Counted from the first letter of the stretch, positions 53,430 through 62,615 are shown. The stretch: DNA of 64,000 nucleotides from Polynucleobacter victoriensis (GCF_900187875.1 NZ_FYEX01000001.1:124001-188000), one strand, 5' to 3'. Made by a program: numbers and translations. The notes: generated by a model from the sequence alone, not told the origin.

Positions 53430-54875
53430 TTACAAACCAGTGTGTTTAGCAACAAAATCTTTAACTTGATTCAAGTCAGCAGGCATCACTGTTACTCGCT
53501 GTGGCTTATCTTCAATACCCACAAATGATGCAGGACGATCAGGTGCACGACCAATAGCCTCTTCAATAGTTTCAGCAAATTTAATCGGCAAGGCAGTTTC
53601 TAGCACCAACATCGGAATATCTTTTTGCAAATTCTCACGAGCCACTTTCACACCATCTGCAGTATGTGTATCAATCAATACACTGTACTTAGCGTGAATA
53701 TCGCGAATCGTATCTAAACGATTGGCATGCGTGCTCTTGCCCGAGACAAAACCATATTTAGCAATGTCCTTGTATGCCGGATCATTTGATAAATCAAAAC
53801 CACCCTTTGTTTCAACATCCTTGAACATTTGCGCAGTTCTTGCAGCATCTTGACCAACCAAGTCATAAACAAAACGCTCAAAGTTACTGGCTTTTGAAAT
53901 ATCCATAGATGGACTAGTCGTATGAAACGTTTCTGCAGATTTGCGAGCTCTATAGATGCCTGTTTTAAAAAATTCATCTAAAACATCATTCTCATTGGTG
54001 GCAACCACTAATTTCTCAATTGGCAAACCCATCATGCGAGCGATATGCCCTGCACACACATTACCAAAATTACCCGATGGCACACAGAAAGAAACTTTCT
54101 CATGACTGGTCTTCGTTGCCAATAGATAGCCTTGGAAGTAGTACACCACCTGCGCAACCACACGCGCCCAATTGATTGAGTTCACCGTACCAATCTTGTG
54201 CCTTGCTTTATAGGCATGATCATTACTCACACCTTTGACAATGTCTTGCGCATCATCAAAAACACCATCAATCGCAATGTTATAAATATTCTCATCTTGC
54301 AACGAGTACATCTGCGCAACTTGGAATGGGCTCATTTTGCCGTTCGGCGACAACATGAATACACGCACACCCTTTTTGCCACGCATGGCATATTCAGCTG
54401 CACTTCCTGTATCACCAGATGTCGCACCCAAAATGTTTAATTCTTGACCTTGCTTGTTGAGGGTGTACTCGAACAAATTACCCAAAAGCTGCATAGCCAT
54501 ATCTTTAAACGCTAATGTTGGGCCATTAGACAGGCTCAACAAACCAAGGCGCGTTCCTTGCTCATCACCTAACCAATGAATCGGCGTAATGTCTTCTGCG
54601 CGATCATCAGCACGGCCATTGCAATACACCTGAGCTGTATATGTTTTCTGAACGAGTGCTTTTAAGTCTTCTTTAGGGATGTCATCACAATAAAGACTCA
54701 AAACCTCAAAAGCCAAGTCAGCATAGGATAGACCACGCCAAGCATCTAACTGAGCTGGTGTAATTTTTGGATACTTAGATGGCAAGTACAAACCGCCATC
54801 CGCAGCCAGGCCGCCCAAAAGAATCTGAGAAAAAGTTTGATTCGCGTTATGACCGCGTGTTGATATGTAATGCAT
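53430..54875 (-). CDS. thrC: threonine synthase
   Basis: ThrC (481 residues) converts O-phosphohomoserine to threonine. The PLP Lys lies in GPTLAFKDMAMQLLGN (about residue 113), with LGATSGDTGSAAEYAMRG and CVPSGNFGNVCAGHIARM as phosphate- and cofactor-binding segments. The N-terminus MHYISTRGHN fits the type with an N-terminal extension. It lies ten bases after hom. Confidence 0.97.
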   Translation of the reverse strand: MHYISTRGHNANQTFSQILLGGLAADGGLYLPSKYPKITPAQLDAWRGLSYADLAFEVLSLYCDDIPKEDLKALVQKTYTAQVYCNGRADDRAEDITPIHWLGDEQGTRLGLLSLSNGPTLAFKDMAMQLLGNLFEYTLNKQGQELNILGATSGDTGSAAEYAMRGKKGVRVFMLSPNGKMSPFQVAQMYSLQDENIYNIAIDGVFDDAQDIVKGVSNDHAYKARHKIGTVNSINWARVVAQVVYYFQGYLLATKTSHEKVSFCVPSGNFGNVCAGHIARMMGLPIEKLVVATNENDVLDEFFKTGIYRARKSAETFHTTSPSMDISKASNFERFVYDLVGQDAARTAQMFKDVETKGGFDLSNDPAYKDIAKYGFVSGKSTHANRLDTIRDIHAKYSVLIDTHTADGVKVARENLQKDIPMLVLETALPIKFAETIEEAIGRAPDRPASFVGIEDKPQRVTVMPADLNQVKDFVAKHTGL

Positions 54876-54885
54876 TGATGAATAA

Positions 54886-56196
54886 TTAACTTAAATTTTC
54901 CAAACGAATCTTTGTTACCGAACCTTCCACAGTCTTCAAAGCTTCTACCTTGGCAATCGCAGCCAAAATGTTTTTCTCTTTGGTCTCGTGAGTCAACATG
55001 ATCAAATCAGTTTGCTTCTCACCATCACCCGCTTCACGTTGCAACATGGCATCAATTGAAATACCGTTATCTGCCAAGATACGGGTAATATCAGCCAACA
55101 CGCCGGCCACATCAGCTACGCGTAGGCGCAAGTAGTAACTAGTTGTCACCTCACCCATTGGCATGATGCTGGTATTAACCATAGAACCTGGCTGGAATGC
55201 TAAATGTGGCACACGGTGCTCAGGATCTGCAGTTTGTAAGCGCGCCACATCAACCAAGTCGGCAATGACTGCTGAAGCAGTTGGCTCTGAACCCGCACCC
55301 TTACCGTAGTAGAGCGTTGTACCAACCGCATCACCCATCACTTGTACAGCGTTCATGGCACCTTCAACGTTAGCAATCAAACGCTTAGCTGGAATCAATG
55401 TTGGATGTACACGCAACTCGATACCATCTTTAGTTTTCTTAGTAATACCTAAAAGCTTAATACGGTAACCCAATTGCTCCGCATACTTAATATCTACAGC
55501 AGATAGTTTGGTGATACCCTCTACGTGCGCTTTATCAAATTGCATTGGAATACCAAAAGCAATCGCGCTCATGATGGTCGCCTTATGAGCAGCATCAACA
55601 CCTTCAATGTCAAATGTAGGATCCGCCTCTGCATAACCCAAACGTTGCGCTTCTTTTAGCACTACATCAAAATCCAAACCTTTGTCGCGCATCTCAGACA
55701 AAATGAAGTTAGTTGTGCCGTTGATAATGCCCGCAATCCACTCAATGCGGTTAGCCGTTAAGCCTTCACGCAAAGCTTTGATGATTGGGATGCCGCCTGC
55801 TACTGCCGCCTCAAAGTTAACTGTCACACCTTTAGCTTGGGCTGCAGCAAAAATCTCATTGCCATGAACAGCTAACAATGCTTTATTTGCAGTCACAACA
55901 TGCTTGCCGTTATTAATTGCGGCCAAGACTAATTCCTTAGCGATGCCATAACCACCAATCAACTCCACCACCACATCAATCTCTGGGTCATTCACCACCA
56001 ACTTGGCATCATTCACCACCTTAGCGCGACCTTTTACTAATTCCTCTGCACGCTTGGTATCTAAGTCAGCCACAGTGCGAATCTGAATGCCACGACCTGC
56101 ACGACGGGTAATCTCTTCCTGATTACGGTCAAGGACAGTAAATACACCACCACCAACAGTACCGATGCCCAAAAGGCCAACTTGAATAGGTTTCAT
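54886..56196 (-). CDS. hom: homoserine dehydrogenase
   Basis: Hom (436 residues, monofunctional) reduces aspartate semialdehyde to homoserine. It shows the NAD(P) fold GLLGIGTVGGGVFTVL, the catalytic region in AAVAGGIPIIKALREGLTANRIEWIAGIINGTTNFILSEM with the conserved Lys, and a C-terminal ACT domain (about 350-430; VADVAGVLADITRILADNGIS) for threonine feedback. It is 60 bp downstream of the aminotransferase gene. Confidence 0.97.
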   Translation of the reverse strand: MKPIQVGLLGIGTVGGGVFTVLDRNQEEITRRAGRGIQIRTVADLDTKRAEELVKGRAKVVNDAKLVVNDPEIDVVVELIGGYGIAKELVLAAINNGKHVVTANKALLAVHGNEIFAAAQAKGVTVNFEAAVAGGIPIIKALREGLTANRIEWIAGIINGTTNFILSEMRDKGLDFDVVLKEAQRLGYAEADPTFDIEGVDAAHKATIMSAIAFGIPMQFDKAHVEGITKLSAVDIKYAEQLGYRIKLLGITKKTKDGIELRVHPTLIPAKRLIANVEGAMNAVQVMGDAVGTTLYYGKGAGSEPTASAVIADLVDVARLQTADPEHRVPHLAFQPGSMVNTSIMPMGEVTTSYYLRLRVADVAGVLADITRILADNGISIDAMLQREAGDGEKQTDLIMLTHETKEKNILAAIAKVEALKTVEGSVTKIRLENLS

Positions 56197-56256
56197 GAAT
56201 AAAAGCTCTTACTTAGTAAATGTGAAAAATGAAATAAATTAATTTATTAACTTGAA

Positions 56257-57495
56257 TTATTTTTTGCCGTATTTCTTACGATAACGCTCTAAGAATTTAG
56301 CCAGTCTTGCGATTGCCTCGCGCAACACATCTTCATGAGGCAAAAATACAATTCTGAAATGATCTGGATGAGGCCAATTGAAGCCACTGCCTTGCACCAA
56401 TAAAACTTTTTCCTCACGCAACAGGGTTGCAATGAACTCTTGATCGTTTTCAATCGGATACATCTCAGGATCCAATTTTGGAAATAAATACAAGGCTGCC
56501 TTTGGCTTGACACAAGTCACGCCCGGAATCTGCGTCACCAACTCCCAAGCAAGATCTCTTTGGCGACGTAAACGCCCACCTTCTGCCACTAAATCATTGA
56601 TACTTTGGTATCCGCCCAAGGCAGTCTGAATGGCGTACTGGCCAGGCACGTTGGCACACAAGCGCATCGATGACAACATATTTAAACCTTCAATGTAGTC
56701 TTTAGCGCCACTCTTATCACCAGACACCACCATCCAACCAGAACGGTAGCCACAAGAACGATAGTTCTTAGATAAACCATTAAATGTCACTGTTACAACA
56801 TCAGTCGATAAAGCGCCAATTGAAGTGTGTTTAACACCATCAAATAAGGTTTTATCGTAAATCTCATCAGCAAAGATAATCAAACCGTGTTCACGCGCCA
56901 AGGCGATGATCTCTTTCAATACCGCATCACCATACAAAGCACCAGTTGGATTGTTCGGGTTAATCACCACAATCGCTTTGGTCTTAGGTGTAATTTTTGA
57001 TTTGATATCAGCAATATCTGGGGCCCATTCCTGCGCCTCATCACACATGTAATGCTTAGGAGTGCCGCCAGATAAGCTCACAGCAGCTGTCCATAGCGGG
57101 TAATCAGGCGCTGGCACCAACACCTCATCTCCAGCATTTAGCAATGCATTCATTGCCAATACGATTAGTTCAGATACACCGTTGCCAGTGTAGATATCAT
57201 CCAAAGTTACACCTTGAATACCCTTCTCTTGGCAGTAATGCATGATTGCTTTACGCGCCGAGAAGATACCTTTGGAATCAGAATAGGCTGCTGAATTTGG
57301 CAAATTACGGATCATGTCCAACTGAATTTCTTCAGGCGGATCAAAACCAAACACCCCCACATTACCAATATTGAGCTTGATAATTTTCTGACCCTCTTCC
57401 TCCATTTGCTGAGCAAGTTCGAGCACAGGTCCACGTATGTCATAACAAACGTTATTTAATTTGGAGGATTTTTTTATTTCTTTCACAATAGTCAC
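56257..57495 (-). CDS. PLP-dependent aminotransferase (AlaA/YfbQ-like)
   Basis: A 412-residue class I aminotransferase. The PLP Lys is in TFNGLSKNYRSCGYRSGWM, with GVSELIVLAMNALL and VVINPNNPTGALYGD before it. Closest to alanine aminotransferase AlaA; position upstream of hom-thrC is conserved in Burkholderiales and suggests supply or drain of pyruvate/alanine or a homoserine-linked role. Start is GTG at 57495 with a weak Shine-Dalgarno. First gene of a seven-gene run. Confidence 0.92.
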   Translation of the reverse strand: MTIVKEIKKSSKLNNVCYDIRGPVLELAQQMEEEGQKIIKLNIGNVGVFGFDPPEEIQLDMIRNLPNSAAYSDSKGIFSARKAIMHYCQEKGIQGVTLDDIYTGNGVSELIVLAMNALLNAGDEVLVPAPDYPLWTAAVSLSGGTPKHYMCDEAQEWAPDIADIKSKITPKTKAIVVINPNNPTGALYGDAVLKEIIALAREHGLIIFADEIYDKTLFDGVKHTSIGALSTDVVTVTFNGLSKNYRSCGYRSGWMVVSGDKSGAKDYIEGLNMLSSMRLCANVPGQYAIQTALGGYQSINDLVAEGGRLRRQRDLAWELVTQIPGVTCVKPKAALYLFPKLDPEMYPIENDQEFIATLLREEKVLLVQGSGFNWPHPDHFRIVFLPHEDVLREAIARLAKFLERYRKKYGKK

Positions 57496-57497
57496 TT

Positions 57498-57527
57498 AAA
57501 GTCTTATAGAAACACTATAAAGTCTTA
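57498..57527. promoter_or_regulatory. direct repeat AAAGTCTTA with nested dyad between alaA-like and DUF498 genes
   Basis: AAAGTCTTA occurs at 57498-57506 and 57519-57527, 21 bp apart (two helical turns). Nested between them is TATAG-N5-CTATA (57505-57519). The pair sits three bases before the GTG of the aminotransferase gene and could be a dimeric operator for both divergent genes. Confidence 0.45.
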
Positions 57528-57575
57528 ATTTATTTATAATTTTGTAATTATGACAGAGCCTGAGGGCATACCCAA

Positions 57576-57950
57576 GTGAAACTACAACCGGATCGACAAC
57601 CCAGCTTAAATACGGTTTCAGCTTACGGGTCTAATTACATAGAAATCAACGCTCAGCGTTACGATCATTCCATCATTTTGGGACCAGAAGGCCCTGTCCT
57701 AGAATGGTCTTGTAGCCGTTTCGAAGACCTAAAAATTGAGGATTTTGAGCTAATTGCTAGCCAAAAGCCTGCTGTGGTGATTTTTGGTAGTGGCCAAAAG
57801 ATACGATTTCCCAAACCAGAACTCCTAAAACCCCTAATTCAGGCCAGAATCGGGGTTGAAACCATGGATTTGCAAGCCGCCTGTCGCACCTACAATATTC
57901 TGATGGCCGAAGGACGCAACGTGATTGCAGCACTATTAATTGAAAAATAA
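57576..57950 (+). CDS. Mth938/DUF498 family protein
   Basis: A 124-residue protein of the Mth938 (DUF498) fold, related to the NDUFAF3 assembly factor in mitochondria. Seen: HSIILGPEGPVLEW, PAVVIFGSGQKIRFP and IGVETMDLQAACRTYNILMAEGRNV. Starts with GTG, with GAGGGC nine bases upstream. Function in bacteria is unknown; soluble and single-domain. It lies 75 bp before bcp in the same direction. Confidence 0.9.
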   Translation: MKLQPDRQPSLNTVSAYGSNYIEINAQRYDHSIILGPEGPVLEWSCSRFEDLKIEDFELIASQKPAVVIFGSGQKIRFPKPELLKPLIQARIGVETMDLQAACRTYNILMAEGRNVIAALLIEK

Positions 57951-58025
57951 GAAAAACAATCGATTTGTAGAATAAGTCTGATATAAATACAGCTATACCA
58001 ACAAAAATTAAATAATGGAGACTGT

Positions 58026-58490
58026 ATGACCGTAGCACTTGGCAAACCAATACCCTATTTTGAAATACCGGCTACTAGTGGCTTGGTTTTCACACCAACA
58101 GCCTGCCAGGGTCGCAAAATTGTGATGTATTTCTATCCAAAAGACTCAACCCCAGGGTGTACTGTTGAATCAATGGAATTTAGAGACACGATTGATGAAT
58201 TCACCAAAGCCAATACCTTGGTTGTAGGCATCTCTCGAGACAACCTTAAGTCTCATGAAAACTTCAAAAGAAAAATTGAACTTCCTTTCGAACTACTTGC
58301 AGACACAGAAGAAACCCTATGCCAACTATTTGGCGTCATGAAAATGAAAAATATGTATGGCAAGCAAGTTCGAGGTATTGAACGCAGCACTTTCCTGATT
58401 GATGAACAAGGTATCTTAAGACACGAATGGCGTGGCCTCAAGATTCCAGGTCACGTCCAGGATGTTTTGAAGGCTGCCATCGCTTTATGA
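58026..58490 (+). CDS. bcp: thioredoxin-dependent peroxiredoxin (Bcp/PrxQ type)
   Basis: A 154-residue peroxiredoxin that reduces hydroperoxides. The peroxidatic Cys is in STPGCTVESMEFRD; the Cys found five residues later in E. coli Bcp (GCTVQAC) is Met here, so this is probably 1-Cys or uses the distant Cys in LCQLFGV. GIERSTFLIDEQGIL marks the Bcp branch. GGAG precedes the ATG by five bases. Confidence 0.94.
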   Translation: MTVALGKPIPYFEIPATSGLVFTPTACQGRKIVMYFYPKDSTPGCTVESMEFRDTIDEFTKANTLVVGISRDNLKSHENFKRKIELPFELLADTEETLCQLFGVMKMKNMYGKQVRGIERSTFLIDEQGILRHEWRGLKIPGHVQDVLKAAIAL

Positions 58491-58553
58491 TTGCATTGTC
58501 ATAAAAATTAGGATAACTTATCACCTAGATGTTGAAAAATACCTTTACCTCAC

Positions 58554-58587
58554 AAGCCGCCACCCCACCAGGTAGGCGGCTTTTTCT
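58554..58587 (+). terminator. Rho-independent terminator after bcp
   Basis: AAGCCGCC and GGCGGCTT pair around a 13-base loop and lead into TTTTTC. It ends bcp just before the PhoH-type gene, whose RBS (AGGAGACC) lies ten bases on. Confidence 0.85.
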
Positions 58588-58606
58588 TTATTAGGAGACC
58601 TTCGGA

Positions 58607-60286
58607 ATGCCTCTGCCACCTATCCCAACTCAAGCAGCAGATAAAGTGAACATCAGTCGTCAACCAAAAGCAGACTTAAAGAAACGACCAAAAAGAATTG
58701 AAGTTGAGGAAGTAGAAGAAATTACAGAATTAGCAGAAGGTTCAGCAAGTTTTGATGTCGAAACCGACAACTCACAATCACTAGCAGATATTGCTATTGA
58801 AAAAATGAGAGCTCCAAGTAAATCGAGCAAGAAGTCTTCTGCCAATGCGGTGAAGTCTTCTCCTCGTGTGCGCAAGATTCCAGATGACGGCATCATCCGT
58901 ATGTTCGTACTAGATACAAACGTATTAATGCATGACCCATCAGCGCTTTTCCGCTTTGAAGAGCATGACGTGTATCTACCCATGATGACTCTAGAAGAAC
59001 TAGATAATCATAAGAAGGGTATGAGCGAAGTAGCACGCAATGCGCGTACAGTCAGCCGCTCTTTAGATCAATTGGTTGCCAACACAAGTGGTGTTTTAGA
59101 AGATGGCATACCACTCAACAAATTAGGCAATAAAGATGCCACTGGCAATCTTTACTTCCAAGTTCAATTAAGTAGCATTACTTTGCCTGATGGCTTGCCT
59201 ACAGGCAAAGCAGACAACATGATTTTGGGAGTTGTCAGAGAACTACAACAAAGTCGTAAAGATCGTCAGGTTGTATTGGTATCCAAAGATATCAATATGC
59301 GCATTAAGGCACGCGCATTAGGTTTACCTGCTGAAGATTACTTCAACGACCAAGTACTCGAAGACCGCGATTTGATGTACTCAGGCGTTCTTCAACTTCC
59401 AGTAGATTTTTGGCCAAAGCACGGCAAGGACATGGAAAGTTGGAGTGATAGCAAATCAGGAACGATGTTCTATCGCGTAACAGGTCCAACCGTTGCGCAA
59501 ATGATGGTGAATCAATTTGTTTATCAAGAAAATTCTGATGGTGGCACACCTTTTTATGCCCAAGTTCGAGAAGTACAAGGTCGCACTGCCCTACTACAAA
59601 CATTGCGCGACTTCTCTCACCAAAAGAATAATGTTTGGAGTATCACCGCTCGTAATCGCGAACAAAACTTCGCGATGAACCTGCTCATGAATCCAGATAT
59701 TGATTTTGTTACTTTATTGGGTCAAGCTGGTACAGGTAAAACATTGCTAGCGCTTGCAGCAGCACTGGAACAAGTGCTCGATAGCAAACGCTATAACGAA
59801 ATCATCATTACTCGTGCAACGGTACCTGTTGGTGAAGATATTGGCTTCTTGCCCGGCACTGAAGAAGAAAAGATGCAACCTTGGATGGGGGCATTTGATG
59901 ACAACCTAGAAGTTCTTCATCGCAGCGAAGATGGTGCTGGTGAATGGGGTCGTGCCGCCACTCAAGAATTGATTCGTTCGCGCATCAAGGTTAAGAGTAT
60001 GAACTTCATGCGTGGTCGGACATTCGTGAGCAAATTCGTGATTATCGATGAAGCGCAAAACTTAACACCGAAACAAATGAAAACCTTGGTAACCCGAGCA
60101 GGTCCAGGTACAAAAATTGTTTGCCTAGGTAATATCGCGCAAATTGATACACCCTACCTAACGGAGGGTTCATCAGGCCTTACCTATGTGGTTGATCGTT
60201 TCAAAGGCTGGCGCCACAGCGGTCACGTCACATTGGCTCGTGGTGAACGCTCTCGCCTTGCAGACCATGCAGCAGACGCTCTTTAA
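58607..60286 (+). CDS. PhoH family protein with N-terminal PIN domain (PhoH2)
   Basis: A 559-residue fusion of a PIN RNase domain and a PhoH P-loop ATPase. A charged, probably disordered N-terminal 90 residues precede the PIN domain, which starts RMFVLDTNVLMHDP (Asp103) and contains the acidic patch MMTLEELDNHK. The PhoH domain has Walker A GQAGTGKT (about 372-379) and Walker B FVIIDEAQNLTP. PhoH2 proteins are RNA helicase/RNases, often linked to PIN toxin-antitoxin pairs; no antitoxin gene is visible next to this one. Confidence 0.94.
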   Translation: MPLPPIPTQAADKVNISRQPKADLKKRPKRIEVEEVEEITELAEGSASFDVETDNSQSLADIAIEKMRAPSKSSKKSSANAVKSSPRVRKIPDDGIIRMFVLDTNVLMHDPSALFRFEEHDVYLPMMTLEELDNHKKGMSEVARNARTVSRSLDQLVANTSGVLEDGIPLNKLGNKDATGNLYFQVQLSSITLPDGLPTGKADNMILGVVRELQQSRKDRQVVLVSKDINMRIKARALGLPAEDYFNDQVLEDRDLMYSGVLQLPVDFWPKHGKDMESWSDSKSGTMFYRVTGPTVAQMMVNQFVYQENSDGGTPFYAQVREVQGRTALLQTLRDFSHQKNNVWSITARNREQNFAMNLLMNPDIDFVTLLGQAGTGKTLLALAAALEQVLDSKRYNEIIITRATVPVGEDIGFLPGTEEEKMQPWMGAFDDNLEVLHRSEDGAGEWGRAATQELIRSRIKVKSMNFMRGRTFVSKFVIIDEAQNLTPKQMKTLVTRAGPGTKIVCLGNIAQIDTPYLTEGSSGLTYVVDRFKGWRHSGHVTLARGERSRLADHAADAL

Positions 60287-60300
60287 TCAAGCTCTAATTA

Positions 60301-60331
60301 AGAAGGCGAGGAAGTTCTCGCCTTCTTTTTC
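60301..60331 (+). terminator. Rho-independent terminator after phoH-type gene
   Basis: AGAAGGCGAG and CTCGCCTTCT form a ten-pair stem with loop GAAGTT and a T run. It begins 14 bases after the PhoH stop codon and falls between that gene and the likely NlpC/P60 start. Confidence 0.9.
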
Positions 60332-60332
60332 T

Positions 60333-60830
60333 TTGGTATTTAAGAGTCTCAAAAAAACATTCATTGTTTTTGGCACTTGTGGCATCCTGTCTGCATGCGC
60401 CATGCTGCCCAGATTTTCTTCACTACCTGACTTTGATAAGGAAGTTAGTGCAGGCACAGAGGATATTTCAATTGCAGCAATTGGTTTAGTTGGGGTCCCC
60501 TATCGCTACGGTGGTAATACACCTAAAGGTGGTTTCGATTGCAGCGGATTAATTGGGTATGTTTATCAAAACACCGCGAATAAGAAACTACCTAGAACGA
60601 CTGAAGAGATGGGGCAAATAGGCACCTCTCTTGGCAACGACACACCAGCGCCTGGCGACTTGGTATTTTTTAATACACAAGGCAGTCGTCACTCTCACGT
60701 GGGCATTTATGTAGGTAAAGGTCGCTTTGTGCATGCCCCATCAAAAGGAGGTACGGTACGTCTAGAAAAAATCACATCCTCCTACTGGTCGCAAAGGTAC
60801 ACAGAAGCCAGACGAATCATTCAAAGATAG
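60333..60830 (+). CDS. NlpC/P60 peptidoglycan endopeptidase, lipoprotein
   Basis: A cell-wall hydrolase with catalytic Cys in GGFDCSGLIGYVY and His in RHSHVGIYVG. From the TTG at 60333 the N-terminus reads VFKSLKKTFIVFGTCGILSAC, a lipoprotein signal with lipobox LSAC, so mature protein is anchored at Cys22 or so. Longer in-frame readings (to ATG at 60267 or to 60186) run through the preceding gene and its terminator hairpin and lack signal-peptide sense, so I reject them. No Shine-Dalgarno is obvious at the TTG. A terminator follows. Confidence 0.8.
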   Translation: MVFKSLKKTFIVFGTCGILSACAMLPRFSSLPDFDKEVSAGTEDISIAAIGLVGVPYRYGGNTPKGGFDCSGLIGYVYQNTANKKLPRTTEEMGQIGTSLGNDTPAPGDLVFFNTQGSRHSHVGIYVGKGRFVHAPSKGGTVRLEKITSSYWSQRYTEARRIIQR

Positions 60831-60856
60831 TTTGGTTAATCTTTGGTGGCATAAAT

Positions 60857-60884
60857 AAAAAAGCCTGATTGAATCAGGCTTTTT
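60857..60884. terminator. bidirectional terminator between NlpC/P60 and PiT genes
   Basis: AAAAAGCCTGATT and AATCAGGCTTTTT pair with an A/T run on each flank. It separates two convergent genes. Confidence 0.9.
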
Positions 60885-60905
60885 ACTTTGTAAGATTTTT
60901 ACTTT

Positions 60906-61916
60906 TTACAGCACTTGCTTACCAATCCACCAAGCTGCTGCAGCCATCAAACCAGAAGCTGGAATGGTGAGAATCCATGCCCAGACAATGCTACCAGCCA
61001 AGCCCCAGCGCACAGATGACATACGGCGTGCTGAACCAACCCCAACAATCGCACCAGTAATGGTGTGAGTCGTTGAAACTGGAATACCTAGAGCGCCAGC
61101 TAAGAACAACGTCATAGCACCGCCTGTTTCAGCGCAGAAGCCACCAAATGGCTTGAGCTTAGTAATTTTTTGACCCATGGTTTTCACAATACGCCAGCCA
61201 CCAAATAAAGTTCCAAGACCAATGGCCACATAACAAGAAATAATCACCCATGTTGGTGGCGAAGTGTCAGCAGTCGTCATATAACCACCAGTTAGCAACA
61301 ACAACCAAATAATACCGATGGTCTTTTGCGCATCATTACCACCATGTCCTAAGCTATACATAGATGCGGACAACAATTGGAAACGGCGGAACCATCTATC
61401 CACATGAGCTGGCGACATTCTGAAGCACAACCATGAGAATAAAAGCATCAACAGCGCACCAAATAAGAATCCTAATAGTGGCGAAATTAAGATAAATGCA
61501 ACGGTCTTCACAACACCAGCAGTAATCAATGCAGATGGCCCCACCTTAGCTAAGGCAGCACCAACTAGACCACCAATCAAAGCATGAGAAGAACTTGATG
61601 GAATACCGCCCCACCAAGTAATCACGTTCCATACAATCGCACCAACCAAAGCCCCAAAGATCACATAGTGATCCACAATCGCTGGGTCAATGGTTCCTTT
61701 ACCTACAGTCGCCGCCACTTTGAGCTGAAAGATCATGATGGCGATAAAGTTAAAAAAAGCCGCCATTGCCACAGCATGTTGTGGTTTTAGAACCCCTGTT
61801 GATACAACTGTCGCAATTGAGTTAGCCGCATCATGAAAGCCATTCATAAAGTCGAATAGCAAGGCTAAGCCCACTAATAGGGCCACCACCCAAATACTCA
61901 TCTCTACCGGAGTCAT
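60906..61916 (-). CDS. PiT family inorganic phosphate transporter
   Basis: A 336-residue low-affinity Pi symporter of the inner membrane with about ten hydrophobic segments. The duplicated signature appears as LLFDFMNGFHDAANSIATVVSTG at the N-terminus and as GIPVSTTHTITGAIVGVGSAR in the second half; GGIPSSSSHALIGGLVGAAL is also typical. It is short, lacking the large loop of some PiT proteins. Its ATG overlaps the stop of the upstream DUF47 gene by one base, so the pair works as a unit. Confidence 0.95.
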   Translation of the reverse strand: MTPVEMSIWVVALLVGLALLFDFMNGFHDAANSIATVVSTGVLKPQHAVAMAAFFNFIAIMIFQLKVAATVGKGTIDPAIVDHYVIFGALVGAIVWNVITWWGGIPSSSSHALIGGLVGAALAKVGPSALITAGVVKTVAFILISPLLGFLFGALLMLLFSWLCFRMSPAHVDRWFRRFQLLSASMYSLGHGGNDAQKTIGIIWLLLLTGGYMTTADTSPPTWVIISCYVAIGLGTLFGGWRIVKTMGQKITKLKPFGGFCAETGGAMTLFLAGALGIPVSTTHTITGAIVGVGSARRMSSVRWGLAGSIVWAWILTIPASGLMAAAAWWIGKQVL

Positions 61917-62542
61917 TACGCGTTTTCCAGAACAATGCCTTCAAGGATGTTAGCCACATCCTCACACTTATCCGTGATTGTCTCTAACAACTCATAGACT
62001 GCTTTGAGCTTCATCAAGCGTTTAAAGTCGTTTTCATTACGGAATAATTGAGAAATTGCTGAACGCATCACTCGGTCCGCGTCAGACTCAAGCATGTCAA
62101 TTTCTGTAGAAATGCGCAAAATATCTTTGGCGTTTTTCATGTCATGTAACTTCATTACCGCAGCGCTTACGCGCTCACAGCAAGCTTCACAAATACGTGC
62201 TAACTCAACTGCCTCTGGAGTCACTTGAGATACATCGTATAACTGAATAACTTCAGCCACATCTTCCATCAAGTCCAAGATGTCATCCATGGTTGTGATG
62301 AGTTTATGAATCTCATCACGATCTAACGGAGTAATAAATGTTTTGTGAAGTAAATCGATTGTCTCGTGGGTAATTTTGTCAGCTTTTTTCTCAGAAGACT
62401 GAATCGCACGAGCATGCTCCGCAGCATTGGGCAAGTCGTTAATCAACTGGAAAAGATCCTTAGACCCTTGAACACATAATGAAACGTGTTGATTGAATAA
62501 TTCGAAGAAATTCTCTTCTTTAGGCATGAAACGACCAAGCAT
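61916..62542 (-). CDS. DUF47 (PhoU-like) phosphate transport accessory protein
   Basis: A 208-residue all-helical PhoU-like protein (DUF47, COG1392) that is almost always encoded next to PiT transporters. The start is the ATG at 62542 (MLGRFMPKEENFFELFNQH), with AAGGA seven bases upstream; the longer reading to 62566 is not supported. Metal-binding-type acidic motifs include TTMDDILDLMEDVAEV and ITDKCEDVANIL. Likely modulates Pi uptake. Confidence 0.93.
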   Translation of the reverse strand: MLGRFMPKEENFFELFNQHVSLCVQGSKDLFQLINDLPNAAEHARAIQSSEKKADKITHETIDLLHKTFITPLDRDEIHKLITTMDDILDLMEDVAEVIQLYDVSQVTPEAVELARICEACCERVSAAVMKLHDMKNAKDILRISTEIDMLESDADRVMRSAISQLFRNENDFKRLMKLKAVYELLETITDKCEDVANILEGIVLENA

Positions 62543-62615
62543 AAGTATCCTTATATGACACGACACAAAAGTGTCATCATTTTAGTCTATTAGCTAGGGG
62601 ATTTACCTAAATTAA

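Noticed and set aside
58607..60286. PhoH2 as part of a toxin-antitoxin pair
   Set aside because: The PIN domain is fused to an ATPase, and no small antitoxin gene precedes it; the region before it is a terminator.
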